Source: Acidobacteriaceae bacterium (GTDB lineage: Bacteria; Acidobacteriota; Terriglobia; Terriglobales; Acidobacteriaceae). Taken from it: a stretch of 64,000 nucleotides of DNA. The stretch spans positions 32,134 to 96,133 of the forward strand of contig JAOAPC010000012.1 of assembly GCA_025462735.1 (NCBI GenBank), read 5' to 3'. The notes beneath the pieces were generated by a model, which was not told where the DNA came from, did not search any database, and saw nothing but the letters and a program-made list of their open reading frames with translations. The first letter of the stretch is position 1, and each line of letters begins with the position of its first letter. Below, piece by piece: positions 16,287-25,323 of this stretch. Made by a program: the position numbers and the translations under genes.

Positions 16287-17738
16287 ATGGCCACGCTGAC
16301 GCAATCCGCGACCCGCACTGAAAAAGATTCTCTCGGCACCAAGGAGATTCCGGCTGAGGTTTATTACGGAATCCAGACTGCTCGGGCGGTGGAGAATTAT
16401 CCAATCTCCGGAATGCGCGCGCATCCTTCTCTGATTCACGCGTTCGGAATGGTGAAAGATGCGGCGGCCGAGGCAAATCGCGAACTGGGATTGATCGACG
16501 AAAAGATCGCGAATGCGATTATTCAGGCAGCAAAGGAAGTCGCAGAGGGCAAGTGGGACCGGGAATTTGTAGTGGATGTGTTCCAGGCGGGCGCCGGCGT
16601 CAGCTTTCACATGAACACTAATGAAGTGATCGCGAATCGGGCTATTAAGATTCTTGGCGGGGTGCTTGGCGATTATTCGAAAGCCCATCCTAATGATCAT
16701 GTGAATTACGGCCAGAGCACCAACGATGTCTTCCCAACGGGAATGCGGCTAGCTACGCTGCTCGAACTGGAAAAGTTATACCCAGTGCTGGATTCGCTTG
16801 TCACAGCGCTTGAGAAAAAAGGAAAAGAGTTTCACGACATTTTGAAGTCGGGCCGCACCCACATGCAGGATGCGGTGCCAATGCGATTGGGGCAGGAGTT
16901 TACGGCATATGCGGGTGCGATCCGGCGGGCGAAAGACGCGATCCGATCGAGTGCCGAATTGCTTCGCGAACTTGGGCTTGGGGGATCAGCGGTCGGCACG
17001 GGAATCAATACGCACCCTGACTATCGCGAAACGGCGATTAAGAACCTGGCGCGAATTTCTGGACAGAAACTTGTCGCTGTAGACGATATGCGCTATGCCA
17101 TGCAATCGAACCTGGCAATGACGGCGGTGTCGTCGGCGTTGCGCAATCTGGCGCTGGAGGTGATTCGGATCTCGAATGACCTGCGGCTTCTCGCATCCGG
17201 CCCAAACACGGGATTTGCCGAGATTAATCTGCCTGCTCTGCAGCCGGGATCCTCGATTATGCCCGGGAAGATTAATCCCGTGATCCCTGAACTCGCGGCC
17301 ATGGTGTCATTTCAAGTGGTCGGCAACGATGTGGCGGTCGCGATGGCGGTGCAGGCGGGACAGCTTGAACTGAATGTCATGATGCCGACCATGGCATATA
17401 GCGTCTTGCAGTCGATCACCATCCTCACCAACATGCTGCGCCAGTTCACGGATAAATGCGTAGCGGGCATCACGGCGAATGAGCAGCGCTGCAATTTCTA
17501 CGCGCAGGCGACGGTGTCGCTGGCGACCGCACTGAACCCGTATATCGGATATGCGAAAGCTGCCGAGATCGCGAAAGAAGCCGTAGCTACCGGACGGTCC
17601 ATCATTGAGATTGCCCGCGAAAAGAAATTACTTAGCGAGCAGGAGATCAACGAAATCCTCGACCCGGTGCGCATGACTGAGCCGGTGCGCCCGCTGGATG
17701 CGGCCAAGAAGCGCGAAGAAATCAAGGGGAAGAACTAG
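16287..17738 (+). CDS. aspA: Aspartate ammonia-lyase
   Basis: A 483-residue member of the fumarase/aspartase superfamily that splits aspartate into fumarate and ammonia. Superfamily signature: GSSIMPGKINPVIPE (about 320-334). The NPVIPE ending favours aspartase, since fumarase C has NPTQCE. Other conserved blocks are VNYGQSTNDVFPTGMR and KSGRTHMQDAVPMRLGQEF. It is a cytosolic homotetramer. AGGAG precedes the ATG, and an extended -10 promoter lies directly upstream. It links amino acid degradation to the TCA cycle. Fumarase is the only real alternative. Confidence 0.9.
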   Translation: MATLTQSATRTEKDSLGTKEIPAEVYYGIQTARAVENYPISGMRAHPSLIHAFGMVKDAAAEANRELGLIDEKIANAIIQAAKEVAEGKWDREFVVDVFQAGAGVSFHMNTNEVIANRAIKILGGVLGDYSKAHPNDHVNYGQSTNDVFPTGMRLATLLELEKLYPVLDSLVTALEKKGKEFHDILKSGRTHMQDAVPMRLGQEFTAYAGAIRRAKDAIRSSAELLRELGLGGSAVGTGINTHPDYRETAIKNLARISGQKLVAVDDMRYAMQSNLAMTAVSSALRNLALEVIRISNDLRLLASGPNTGFAEINLPALQPGSSIMPGKINPVIPELAAMVSFQVVGNDVAVAMAVQAGQLELNVMMPTMAYSVLQSITILTNMLRQFTDKCVAGITANEQRCNFYAQATVSLATALNPYIGYAKAAEIAKEAVATGRSIIEIAREKKLLSEQEINEILDPVRMTEPVRPLDAAKKREEIKGKN

Positions 17739-17797
17739 TTTTGACCACCTGCTCGACGGAGTAGCGAGTTGCGCAGGAATCCTGTACAACATGGTCT

Positions 17798-18082
17798 ATG
17801 GTGGAAACCAGCTACAGTAGTTTGCGCGCAAATCTGGCATCGGTATTGGATCGCGTAGTTAATGACGGCGAGGTGGTCATTGTGCGCCGGAAACGTGGTA
17901 AGCCTATTGCCATGATTCCCGCCGACGAACTTTCCGGGCTACTGGAAACTGCCCACTTGCTGCGCTCTCCGAAGAACGCTGAACGGCTCCTAAAGGCTTT
18001 GCAGAGCTCAAAACGAGGCAGAGGCAAGCCTCAATCTGTCGATAAACTGCGTATCGAGATGGGTCTTGCAGGCTTGCGTTGA
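17798..18082 (+). CDS. Phd/YefM-type antitoxin
   Basis: A 94-residue protein with the Phd/YefM N-terminal DNA-binding fold: VETSYSSLRANLASVLDRVVNDGEVVIVRRKRGKPIAMIPADELSGLLETAHLLRSPKNAERLLKAL, given here only to show the family; the key parts are the LRANLA helix, the VVIVRRKRGKPIAMIP strands and the LLETAHLLRSP toxin-contact region. It would repress its own operon and neutralise a YoeB toxin. The downstream toxin frame overlaps its stop (TTGA) but carries a frameshift, so the antitoxin now stands next to a probably dead toxin. It is longer than usual (about 85) by a basic C-terminal tail. Confidence 0.88.
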   Translation: MVETSYSSLRANLASVLDRVVNDGEVVIVRRKRGKPIAMIPADELSGLLETAHLLRSPKNAERLLKALQSSKRGRGKPQSVDKLRIEMGLAGLR

Positions 18083-18337
18083 AATACAATCCGTCTTTCT
18101 GCCATAGTTTCTTGAGACCTACGTTCTTGGATCGAAACTGACAGCCGCATAGCGCTCCGGGTCTTAGATTTGATCGAAGCTGTTCTGCGTGGTCCTTTTG
18201 ATGGAATCGGGAAACCGGAGCCGCTGAAGTACGTCCTGGCGGGCTGCTGGTCGCGTCGCATCACCAAGGAGCACCGTCTTGTATATCGTGTCGCCGGGAC
18301 GCGTATCGACTTCCTTCAGGCGAAATATCACTACTAA
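18079..18337 (+). pseudogene. YoeB/Txe-type toxin gene, frameshifted
   Basis: From TTG 18079, overlapping the antitoxin stop, the frame reads KYNPSFCHSFL, like a YoeB N-terminus. It then derails at about 18112-18116 and soon stops. The second frame continues the protein: DLRSWIETDSRIALRVLD, then RGPFDGIGKPEPLKYVLAG, CWSRRITKEHRLVYRV and the terminal AKYHY up to TAA 18335-18337. The C-terminal catalytic parts of YoeB (E/R region around WSRRI-EHRLVY and the final H-Y) are intact. A loss of two bases (or a gain of one) near TTCTTGAGAC explains the break. It would have been an mRNA interferase cutting translated mRNA on the ribosome. A sequencing error is the alternative. Confidence 0.8.
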
Positions 18338-18494
18338 CCAATTTCTCTTATGTAGCGATTAGGTTGAGTGCAGCCCCTGCAGCCGGGGAGCCAGCAGGGG
18401 CCTGATTCCGGCGAGAAGGGTCTCATCGACCCGCCGGCATCCGTGTGTGAATACGCCGAAGCGGGACCGGAAGTTCAATGCGGGGTTTGCGCCA

Positions 18495-19376
18495 CTACTT
18501 CGCGGCAGCTTTAGGCTGGTCGGCGGAGTATTCGTAAACTCCGCGGCCGCTTTTCTTTCCCAGCCTGCCGGCTTTCACATACTGCACCAGCAGAGGAGCA
18601 GGCCGGTATTTCTCGCCCAAAGTTCTGTGCAGGTACTCAAGAATATGCAGACGAGTATCGAGTCCGACGAGATCAACCAGCTCAAAAGGGCCCATGGGAT
18701 GGTTCAGCCCGAGTTTCAAGGCCTTGTCGATGTCGGCGGCTGAGGCAATTCCTTCTTGCAGCATATAGAAAGCTTCGTTGCCGATCATGGCGTTAATGCG
18801 GCTGGTGATGAAGCCGGGCGATTCTTTGATCACAACGACGTCCTTGCCCATTCGTCGACCCACATCGGCGGCCGCAGCAATGGTCTCGTCGTCAGTTTCG
18901 AGCGCGCGCACCACCTCGAGCAGCTTCATTTTGTGCACCGGATTAAAGAAGTGCATGCCCAGGCATTTCTTTGCGCGATAGGTAACGCTGGCTATTTCGG
19001 TGATGCTCAAGGAAGAGGTGTTTGAAGAAAGGATTGTTGATGGCCGGCAGATTTTATCGAGCAGGGTAAAAATCTCGATCTTCGATTCCATCTCTTCCGG
19101 AACGGCTTCGATCACCAGGTCGGCTTCCCGCGCCGCTTCTTCCACGCTGCCCGCATACTCGAGACGGCTGAATGCCGCGCGAGCATCATCGGACGAAACT
19201 TTTTTAAGCTCAACGGCTTTATCGAGGTTGGTGCGGATCTCGCTTTCGGCCTTGCGCAGCGCTGCAGGAATCAGGTCTTCGAGGATGGTGCGATAGCCGC
19301 CGAGCGTCGCCACATGCGCGATCCCCCGGCCCATAATACCGGCTCCGATGACGGCGATCGTCTTGATCTCCGCCAC
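18495..19376 (-). CDS. 3-hydroxyacyl-CoA (3-hydroxybutyryl-CoA) dehydrogenase
   Basis: A 293-residue NAD-dependent dehydrogenase oxidising 3-hydroxyacyl-CoA in beta-oxidation or the reverse in butyrate/PHB metabolism. The N-terminal NAD motif is VIGAGIMGRGIAHV (9-22). The catalytic segment is GMHFFNPVHKMKLLEVV, where the His belongs to the dyad; VVVIKESPGFITSRINAMIGNEAF and the C-terminal NHPMGPFELVDLVGLDT domain follow. The GTG start at 19376 shares a base with the stop of a 59-codon ORF upstream, so translation is probably coupled. It is the stand-alone type, not fused to an enoyl-CoA hydratase. Confidence 0.93.
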   Translation of the reverse strand: MAEIKTIAVIGAGIMGRGIAHVATLGGYRTILEDLIPAALRKAESEIRTNLDKAVELKKVSSDDARAAFSRLEYAGSVEEAAREADLVIEAVPEEMESKIEIFTLLDKICRPSTILSSNTSSLSITEIASVTYRAKKCLGMHFFNPVHKMKLLEVVRALETDDETIAAAADVGRRMGKDVVVIKESPGFITSRINAMIGNEAFYMLQEGIASAADIDKALKLGLNHPMGPFELVDLVGLDTRLHILEYLHRTLGEKYRPAPLLVQYVKAGRLGKKSGRGVYEYSADQPKAAAK

Positions 19377-19555
19377 TATTTCTCCACAATAGCGATTAAT
19401 TCTTGAATTTTCTCCCCCGCGCTCCTGAGGCTCCCGGCCAGGCGCTTTCTCTCTTCTGCATCTACGCTCGGCAGGGAAGCGTGAATGCGCCGAATGGTGG
19501 TGGTTATGTCGTCAACATAGTTGATGAGGCGGATGAGTTCTCCCGTGGCTGCCAT
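19376..19555 (-). CDS. Small helical protein coupled to the hydroxyacyl-CoA dehydrogenase gene
   Basis: A 59-residue frame from ATG 19555 to TAG 19376-19378, with AGGAGCG before the start. The stop overlaps the GTG of the next gene as TAGTG. The protein (MAATGELIRLINYVDDITTT ... EERKRLAGSLRSAGEKIQEL ... VEK) is predicted to be almost entirely alpha-helical and amphipathic, so it could form a coiled coil or helical hairpin. No family was recognised. A good ribosome site, an overlapping junction and protein-like composition support it. It could be a small partner of the dehydrogenase or simply a coupling ORF. Confidence 0.65.
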   Translation of the reverse strand: MAATGELIRLINYVDDITTTIRRIHASLPSVDAEERKRLAGSLRSAGEKIQELIAIVEK

Positions 19556-19707
19556 GAATTGCGCTCCTATGTCACTTTAGTAATGAGTGGCAAATTCTTT
19601 ATTCTCAACTGCCGAGCCGATTAAGTAAAGGCAGGATAAGTGGCACGAATGGCTCCCATAGATTCTTTTACTTATCCTTTAACGCCCACTGTAATCTAAT
19701 AAAGTGC

Positions 19708-20541
19708 ATGATTGACCCTACGCTCAAAGAATTCATATTCGCCAGTGACTTCGATCAGACACTGACCTTCAATGACTCCGGCTACGTGCTTGCCGAACTG
19801 GTGGGTATTCCAACAGACGAGTTCGAGCGCAAAGCTACTGGAATGGCGCGGCTGAACCTGGTGCAACAAGGGGCGGAACTCGCCTACTTGCTGCTGCATG
19901 ATCCTGAGTTCAAGGGACGCGTCCGCAAAGAGCATCTCTACGAAGTCGGGAAACGCATCCGACTAAAAGAAAATATCGCTCTGCTTTATCAGATACTGGC
20001 CAGCGGAATTCCGGGCTACCATTTCGATTTTTACGTGCTCTCGGCGGCTCCCAGCGAAGTGATTCACTCTGCGCTCGAGGGAATTGTGCCGCAGGACCAC
20101 ATCTTCGGAACAGAATTTCTGTACAAGCACTCCGGAGAGATTGACACTATTGTTCGCGCAACCGCGGGCTACGGCAAGGTGTTCGTGCTCGACCAGCTGC
20201 AAAACCGCGCCCAGATCGGTCCCGACCATATTGTTTACACAGGTGACGGCAGCTCCGATGTTCACGTGATGCTGCATACCAACATCCGCGATGGGTATAC
20301 CATTGCGGTTTCCGAAGCCAGGCACGTTACGCAGGTCGCAAAGCGCACGATACTAAGTACCAACGCGCTTGCCGTACTGGCGCCGATCCTTGAAGATATC
20401 GCCCTGTGGCCTCGCACACGGATTCGCGCATTCTTCGAATCGTACGGGGTCATGATTCAGGAATGGGACCGGGTGCGGACAGACTGGCTGACGCTGCGCG
20501 CGGCTACGCCAGAAGCTGTCGAAGCGGCGGGCGCGAAGTAG
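19708..20541 (+). CDS. HAD-superfamily phosphatase (SerB-like)
   Basis: A 277-residue haloacid-dehalogenase-type hydrolase. Motif I is SDFDQTLTF (about 13-21; nucleophile Asp and general acid Asp, with Gln-Thr in between). Motif II is LSAAP; motif IV is [11 protein letters not shown] helical cap sits between motifs I and II, as in phosphoserine phosphatase-like enzymes. The substrate is unknown; related proteins act on phosphoserine, phosphonates or small phosphorylated metabolites. It is cytosolic, with no signal peptide. It stands alone, with a weak AT-rich promoter-like stretch upstream (TGTAATCTAATAAAG). Confidence 0.85.
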   Translation: MIDPTLKEFIFASDFDQTLTFNDSGYVLAELVGIPTDEFERKATGMARLNLVQQGAELAYLLLHDPEFKGRVRKEHLYEVGKRIRLKENIALLYQILASGIPGYHFDFYVLSAAPSEVIHSALEGIVPQDHIFGTEFLYKHSGEIDTIVRATAGYGKVFVLDQLQNRAQIGPDHIVYTGDGSSDVHVMLHTNIRDGYTIAVSEARHVTQVAKRTILSTNALAVLAPILEDIALWPRTRIRAFFESYGVMIQEWDRVRTDWLTLRAATPEAVEAAGAK

Positions 20542-20597
20542 GTTCAGCGGATATTGAGGCCACGAAGCTTTTCGGGCGAACTTGTTTTTTCATAACC

Positions 20598-20691
20598 ACA
20601 AGGTCCTTCGACTCCGCTGCTGCTTCGCAGGGCGAAGCGGCAGCTCCGCTCAGGATGACAGGTTGGAGGGTCGGATAACCGCTCAGGATGA
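20598..20691. repeat. Intergenic GCTCAGGATGACA repeats
   Basis: GTCCTTCGACTCCGCTGCTGC... with CCGCTCAGGATGACAGG occurs twice (around 20645-20661 and 20680-20696), with the palindrome GCTTCGC-AGG-GCGAAGC between. The same words recur around 32340-32700. The rest of the 219-bp gap upstream of the protease gene shows nothing definite. Confidence 0.6.
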
Positions 20692-20760
20692 CAGGCTGAA
20701 TGACGAGCGCGGCGGACCCGGCGTCTGAATCCCTTTTGCCCTCGACTTCATCTACCAGCC

Positions 20761-21786
20761 ATGTTTGAACAATATCTCTCTAATACCCAGATTGAAAACG
20801 GGCCAGTTCTCGACGCTACACCGACGCACGAAGACTCCACACTGCTGGACGCGTACTCACGCGCGGTGGTCACGGCTGCGGAAAAAGTAAGCCCCTCAGT
20901 TGCCAAGATCGAAGTCACGCAAACCGCTGGCCGCGCGCGCAATGGCGAACCACGCGAACGCCAGGGCGGCGGTTCGGGATTCGTATTCACACCCGACGGG
21001 CTGGTGCTCACGAACAGCCACGTAGTCCACGGGGCTACGCGGATCGGGCTGTCGCTTCCGGATGGACGCCACTTTCCCGCGCATCTCATCGGGGATGATC
21101 CTGCAACTGACCTCGCGGTCATTCGCATTGATGCGCCCAATCTCACGGTTGCGCCACTTGGGGATTCGCAAAAGCTGCGTGTCGGCCAGCTAGCGATTGC
21201 TATCGGAAATCCCTATGGCTTTCAGTACACAGTCACGGCTGGAGTGGTGAGCGCGCTGGGCCGGTCGTTGCGTTCTTATTCTGGGCGCTTGATCGAAGAC
21301 GTGATCCAGACTGACGCTTCGCTAAATCCGGGCAATTCCGGAGGACCGCTGGTTTCTTCTGACGGACAAGTGATCGGCGTGAATACCGCGACCATCATGG
21401 GCGCGCAGGGACTGTGCTTCGCGATCGGCATCAACACCGCGAAGTTTGTTGCCACCAGGCTTCTGCAGCAAGGGCGGATTCGGCGCGCATACATCGGTGT
21501 GGAAGCGCAGAATGCCCCGCTGCATCGCCGGATCGTGCGATTTTATGACCTGCCGAAAGAAACCGGGGTGATTGTGCTGGCGGCGGCGGACGGCAGCCCG
21601 GCACAAAAGGCCGGACTGCGCGAAGGCGACGTTATCATTGCATTCGGCGGCCAGCCTGTGGCGGGAGTAGACGATCTGCATCGATTGCTGACCGAGGCGC
21701 AAGTCGGAGTAAAGAGTTCGGTCATAATCCTTCGCAGGACGGAACGACTGGAAGTTGGCATCGTTCCCGAAGAGTCGAAGCAATAG
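20761..21786 (+). CDS. HtrA/DegP-like trypsin-type serine protease with PDZ domain
   Basis: A 341-residue S1C protease. The catalytic triad is visible: H87 in TNSHVVHGA, D117 in DDPATDLAVIRI and S193 in NPGNSGGPL. One C-terminal PDZ domain (about 250-335) contains GSPAQKAGLREGDVIIAFGGQPV. Unlike classical DegP/DegS, no signal peptide or membrane anchor is visible in the N-terminus MFEQYLSNTQIENGPV, so a cytosolic location is implied unless the start is wrong. HtrA enzymes degrade or refold damaged proteins, with PDZ control. Between its stop and uppS lie 155 bp without a clear feature. Confidence 0.88.
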   Translation: MFEQYLSNTQIENGPVLDATPTHEDSTLLDAYSRAVVTAAEKVSPSVAKIEVTQTAGRARNGEPRERQGGGSGFVFTPDGLVLTNSHVVHGATRIGLSLPDGRHFPAHLIGDDPATDLAVIRIDAPNLTVAPLGDSQKLRVGQLAIAIGNPYGFQYTVTAGVVSALGRSLRSYSGRLIEDVIQTDASLNPGNSGGPLVSSDGQVIGVNTATIMGAQGLCFAIGINTAKFVATRLLQQGRIRRAYIGVEAQNAPLHRRIVRFYDLPKETGVIVLAAADGSPAQKAGLREGDVIIAFGGQPVAGVDDLHRLLTEAQVGVKSSVIILRRTERLEVGIVPEESKQ

Positions 21787-21941
21787 TCGTACGTTTTTGT
21801 GATCGCCGAACACAGTGGACGCGCAGAATGGGTGGGTCGCAGGACGAATCCTGCAGCAAACGCCGCAAGCTAAGCTGCATATCTCTGTTCATTGCAACTC
21901 CGTTTCCCCTATGTTAGTTTCTGAAACAGAAGGGATTACCT

Positions 21942-22745
21942 TTGCAGGCGAGAGTTCCTGCCGGGCTGGACCGCAAAGAGGCCGAGATATACCAGCGGCT
22001 GGATCCGGAACGGCTTCCAAAGCACATTGCAATTATTATGGACGGCAACGGCCGATGGGCGCGCAAGCGCCACCTGCCGCGAGTAGCCGGACATCGCGCC
22101 GGAGTCACGTCTGTGCGCTACGTGGTCGAGTGTGCCTCGCGCATAGGCATCCCGTCGCTCACGCTGTACGCCTTTTCCGAAGAAAACTGGAAGCGCCGTC
22201 CCAAGGCCGAAGTTGATTTCCTGATGAAGCTGCTCTCCCGCTATTTGAAGCAGGAGGTCCCGACGCTTCACAAAAACAATGTGCGGTTGCAATATATTGG
22301 CAGGCTGCGTGAGCTTCCGGTGTTCGTGCAGGAAAAGATGGAATGGGCACGCGAGGAAACTTCGCGCAACACCGGAATGGTGCTTACGCTCGCACTGAAC
22401 TACAGCGCGCGCTCGGAGCTGGTAGACGCATTCCAGTCCATGCTGAAGGCCGCCGCTAACAACGGCGGAATCGAACACCTGACAATTGATGAAGAGACAG
22501 TTTCGCGACACCTTTATACGAGCCACTTACCTGATCCCGATCTTGTGATTCGCACCAGCGGAGAGATGCGCCTCAGCAATTTCCTGCTTTGGCAACTGGC
22601 CTACGCCGAAATTTACGTTACACCAACGCTATGGCCTGAGTTCCGCGGCGTGCACCTGCTAGAAGGCATTGCCGATTATCAAAAGCGCGATCGCCGTTAC
22701 GGCGGGCTCAACGACTCCCAGTCTGCACGTGCTCTGCGGAGCTGA
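21942..22745 (+). CDS. uppS: Isoprenyl transferase (undecaprenyl diphosphate synthase)
   Basis: A 267-residue cis-prenyltransferase making the C55 lipid carrier for peptidoglycan and other envelope polymers. Signature: HIAIIMDGNGRWAR (catalytic Asp), then LTLYAFSEENWKRR, NYSARSEL and the C-terminal RTSGEMRLSNFLLWQLAYAE. The TTG at 21942 gives the longest frame; the family region begins near residue 18 (LDPERLPKH), so a later start is possible. It is 6 bp upstream of cdsA, the usual uppS-cdsA pair of envelope lipid genes; dxr does not follow here. Confidence 0.95.
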   Translation: MQARVPAGLDRKEAEIYQRLDPERLPKHIAIIMDGNGRWARKRHLPRVAGHRAGVTSVRYVVECASRIGIPSLTLYAFSEENWKRRPKAEVDFLMKLLSRYLKQEVPTLHKNNVRLQYIGRLRELPVFVQEKMEWAREETSRNTGMVLTLALNYSARSELVDAFQSMLKAAANNGGIEHLTIDEETVSRHLYTSHLPDPDLVIRTSGEMRLSNFLLWQLAYAEIYVTPTLWPEFRGVHLLEGIADYQKRDRRYGGLNDSQSARALRS

Positions 22746-22751
22746 TCCGAA

Positions 22752-23648
22752 TTGGAACTGCTGAAGCGAGTACTCACCGCTGTAGTGCTCATCCCGATAG
22801 TCCTGCTGCTGGTGCTGCGCGCTCCTGTGCCGGTACTCGCGTTTGTTGCTGGGGTAGTAGCGCTGCTGGCGATTCATGAACTACTGAAACTGGCGGAAGG
22901 CTACAACATCCGTCCGCTTTACGTTCCCACTTACATTTTTGTCGGATTGTTCTTTCTGTTCATCGCCATCAGCTCAGAGCCAACACCGGCGCTCTCGACT
23001 TCAGGATTCGCGTTCATTGCTGGGTGCGCCGCGGCGCTCGCGCCCTTTGTTTTTCTGGCCATTGCAATGCGGCGGGACGAGCTTTCCTCTGCGTTCCCGG
23101 CTGCAATGGTTTCCGCGTTCGCCCTGGTTTACATTGCGCTGCCCATGGCTTCTCTGGCGCAATTGCGCGAGCAGTGGCAAGGCAGTTTTTTCCTTCTGTA
23201 TTTATTGCTGCTGGTATGGGCCGGAGACATCGTTGCCTACTTCGTCGGTAAGGCGCTGGGCACACACCGTATGTCGCCGCGGGTCAGTCCCAAGAAAACC
23301 TGGGAGGGCGCGGTCGCCTCTGTAATCGCAAGCCTCGCCGTCGGCATGCTGATGGCTCACTACGCGGTGCCGATCAGCCGAACCCTCCTGCATGCGCGAT
23401 TGATCGAACAACGCGACGGGGTTTTTACTGAACCGCATTTGCTCCCGATCGTGCTTCTCTCCATTGTGCTCAACGTTGCTGCACAGCTGGGGGACCTGGT
23501 CGAGTCAGTAATCAAGCGCGGCGCCGGTGCCAAAGATTCCGGCGCCATTCTTCCTGGACATGGCGGTATGTTCGACCGCATCGACGCGCTGCTCTTCGCC
23601 GCTCCTGTGCTGTGGGCCTACATGGCGTGGCGAGTATTGATGCAATAG
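22752..23648 (+). CDS. cdsA: Phosphatidate cytidylyltransferase
   Basis: A 298-residue multi-pass membrane enzyme making CDP-diacylglycerol from phosphatidate and CTP, the precursor of bacterial phospholipids. The family signature is seen at the C-terminus: KRGAGAKDSGAILPGHGGMFDRIDALLF. Eight or so hydrophobic segments cover the rest, and RVSPKKTWEG is the conserved cytosolic loop. The TTG start (22752) lies 6 bp after the uppS stop, implying one transcript with uppS. Confidence 0.95.
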   Translation: MELLKRVLTAVVLIPIVLLLVLRAPVPVLAFVAGVVALLAIHELLKLAEGYNIRPLYVPTYIFVGLFFLFIAISSEPTPALSTSGFAFIAGCAAALAPFVFLAIAMRRDELSSAFPAAMVSAFALVYIALPMASLAQLREQWQGSFFLLYLLLLVWAGDIVAYFVGKALGTHRMSPRVSPKKTWEGAVASVIASLAVGMLMAHYAVPISRTLLHARLIEQRDGVFTEPHLLPIVLLSIVLNVAAQLGDLVESVIKRGAGAKDSGAILPGHGGMFDRIDALLFAAPVLWAYMAWRVLMQ

Positions 23649-23694
23649 GCGGAACTCTTTTCGCCCAGGTTACGTATAACTTTCAGGTTCATTT

Positions 23695-24264
23695 ATGAAT
23701 GCGATGCGAATCTGTTCGGCTCTCTGGATGGCGCTTTCTCTAGTCTGGCTGGTGACTTTGCTGCGAACTAAGCGTACGCAGGAACGAGCAGACTTCGGTT
23801 CTCGCCTGCTCTATGGAGTTCCAGTAGTCGTCGCGTTTTATCTTCTTTTCGGCGATCACATCCCCGTCGGGTGGCTGCAGTCACGCATCATTGCGCTAAA
23901 CGTTTGGATTGAAACGTTTGCGGTATCGCTGACCGCAGTAGGAATCGCATTCGCAGTCTGGGCAAGGTTTTACATTGGAGAGAACTGGAGCAGCGCTGTA
24001 AGCATAAAAGTTGGGCATCAACTCATTCGTACCGGCCCCTATTACTGGGTCCGCCACCCGATCTACTCTGGCCTACTTGTGGCAACGCTCGGAACGGCAT
24101 TGGCCCGCCGTGAACCTCGCGGCTTGTTTGCGGTGGTTTTGCTGTTTTTGGGATTCTGGATCAAAAGCAGAATGGAAGAGGGGTTTATGCACAGGGTGTT
24201 CGGTCCGGAATACCAGGAATACAGTAGATCGACCGGCGCTTTGATTCCCCGGTTGCGACTGTAG
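23695..24264 (+). CDS. Isoprenylcysteine carboxyl methyltransferase-family membrane protein
   Basis: A 189-residue integral membrane protein with about four helices. The C-terminal catalytic region carries the ICMT/PEMT signature LIRTGPYYWVRHPIYSGLL and a final EEGFMHRVFGPEYQEYSRSTGALIPRL. Members methylate lipids, isoprenylated or small-molecule substrates using SAM; the substrate is unknown here. It follows cdsA by 46 bp on the same strand and may be part of the lipid operon. It converges with the YdjC-like gene. Confidence 0.85.
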   Translation: MNAMRICSALWMALSLVWLVTLLRTKRTQERADFGSRLLYGVPVVVAFYLLFGDHIPVGWLQSRIIALNVWIETFAVSLTAVGIAFAVWARFYIGENWSSAVSIKVGHQLIRTGPYYWVRHPIYSGLLVATLGTALARREPRGLFAVVLLFLGFWIKSRMEEGFMHRVFGPEYQEYSRSTGALIPRLRL

Positions 24265-24292
24265 CTCTCGGTACCACGTCGCGCCTCCCACC

Positions 24293-25222
24293 TCAGGGCC
24301 GATTCACGAGTTTTTGAAGGTCCTTCCATTTCACGAGAATGATGTGATTGTCTCCCAGCGCTTTTTTGAACTCAGGGCTGGTCACGACATCGTAATCGCG
24401 CTGGCGCCAGGCCGAGCCGTAGTCGGGATGATCCATCGTGACAGCCTGGAGTTCGGCATCGTCGTGCCCGAGGTGCACGATCATCTGGGTTAATCCCGGC
24501 TTCAGGCCTTTGATCGAATTCAGGTAGAACTCCTTCCATTGATCGGCATGGACCGTAGGCGCGGCCATTACCAGCGCATCAAGGACGATGTTTTTCTCTG
24601 AAAGCGTCGAAAGAAAAGGCTCGGCGCCGGGAACTCGTACCGCCAGAAACGGAAGATGAAATTCGCGCGCAACCTTGACATACGCGGCAAAGATTTCTGG
24701 AGTGGCGAGGACGGAGCCCATGTGCGTGTCGAGATGCGTAGGGTGAATTCCGAGTGCCATGGCGCGCTCCACCTGCGCGCGAATTTCACGTTCCGCGTCG
24801 TCGGCCTTGGCATGCTGAGCGACCTGCGAGGTGTCACCCCAGAATGTTCCGTCAGGATCGAGCAAGCTGGGGACTCGGTCGGAAGATGCGACCGCCCCCC
24901 AGCGATACGTTTTCCATTCGCTTGTAAGCGTGAGGTGCAGGCCAAGATCCGCATCGGGATGCGCCTTCGCGTAGACCCCGACCTCAGTAATCCATGGGCA
25001 GGGAACCATGATGCTAGCGGAAGTGACAGCCCTTTTCTCCAGCGCGTCAAAGCTCGCCGAATTGACAGAGTGAGCAACGGCGAGATCATCGGCATGAACG
25101 ATGAGCAGTTTGGAGTCGGCAGGATAACCGAGTCGTTCCGCGATTGTTTTGGCCTGGGCGAGCATCTGTCCTACCGAAGCACACAGCAACAAAAGTGAAA
25201 AAAGGAATCTCCGCGAATCCAT
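24293..25222 (-). CDS. Secreted YdjC/ChbG-family carbohydrate deacetylase
   Basis: A 309-residue protein. The start is set at ATG 25222, which gives a clear signal peptide (MDSRRFLFSLLLLCASVGQMLAQ). The longer frame (to 25639) runs back over the divergent tag gene. The YdjC fold is marked by LLIVHADDLAVAHSVN (metal-binding D-D pair), DLGLHLTLTSEW (H ligand) and HPTHLDTHMGSV (H-x4-H type ligand). Relatives (ChbG, HpnK) remove acetyl groups from chito-oligosaccharides or hopanoid precursors. Export suggests action on periplasmic or extracellular sugars. The end reads HLGHDDAELQAVT, then WRQRDYDVVTSPEF, typical of the family. Confidence 0.85.
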   Translation of the reverse strand: MDSRRFLFSLLLLCASVGQMLAQAKTIAERLGYPADSKLLIVHADDLAVAHSVNSASFDALEKRAVTSASIMVPCPWITEVGVYAKAHPDADLGLHLTLTSEWKTYRWGAVASSDRVPSLLDPDGTFWGDTSQVAQHAKADDAEREIRAQVERAMALGIHPTHLDTHMGSVLATPEIFAAYVKVAREFHLPFLAVRVPGAEPFLSTLSEKNIVLDALVMAAPTVHADQWKEFYLNSIKGLKPGLTQMIVHLGHDDAELQAVTMDHPDYGSAWRQRDYDVVTSPEFKKALGDNHIILVKWKDLQKLVNRP

Positions 25223-25323
25223 GAGAGCTCCGCAACGTGCGTGAAAGAGGGTAGCATAATCAGGAACAACGGCCGGGCCCGCAGAAAACGCCCCCCGTCT
25301 TTTTATCGGGATTCGCATACGCA

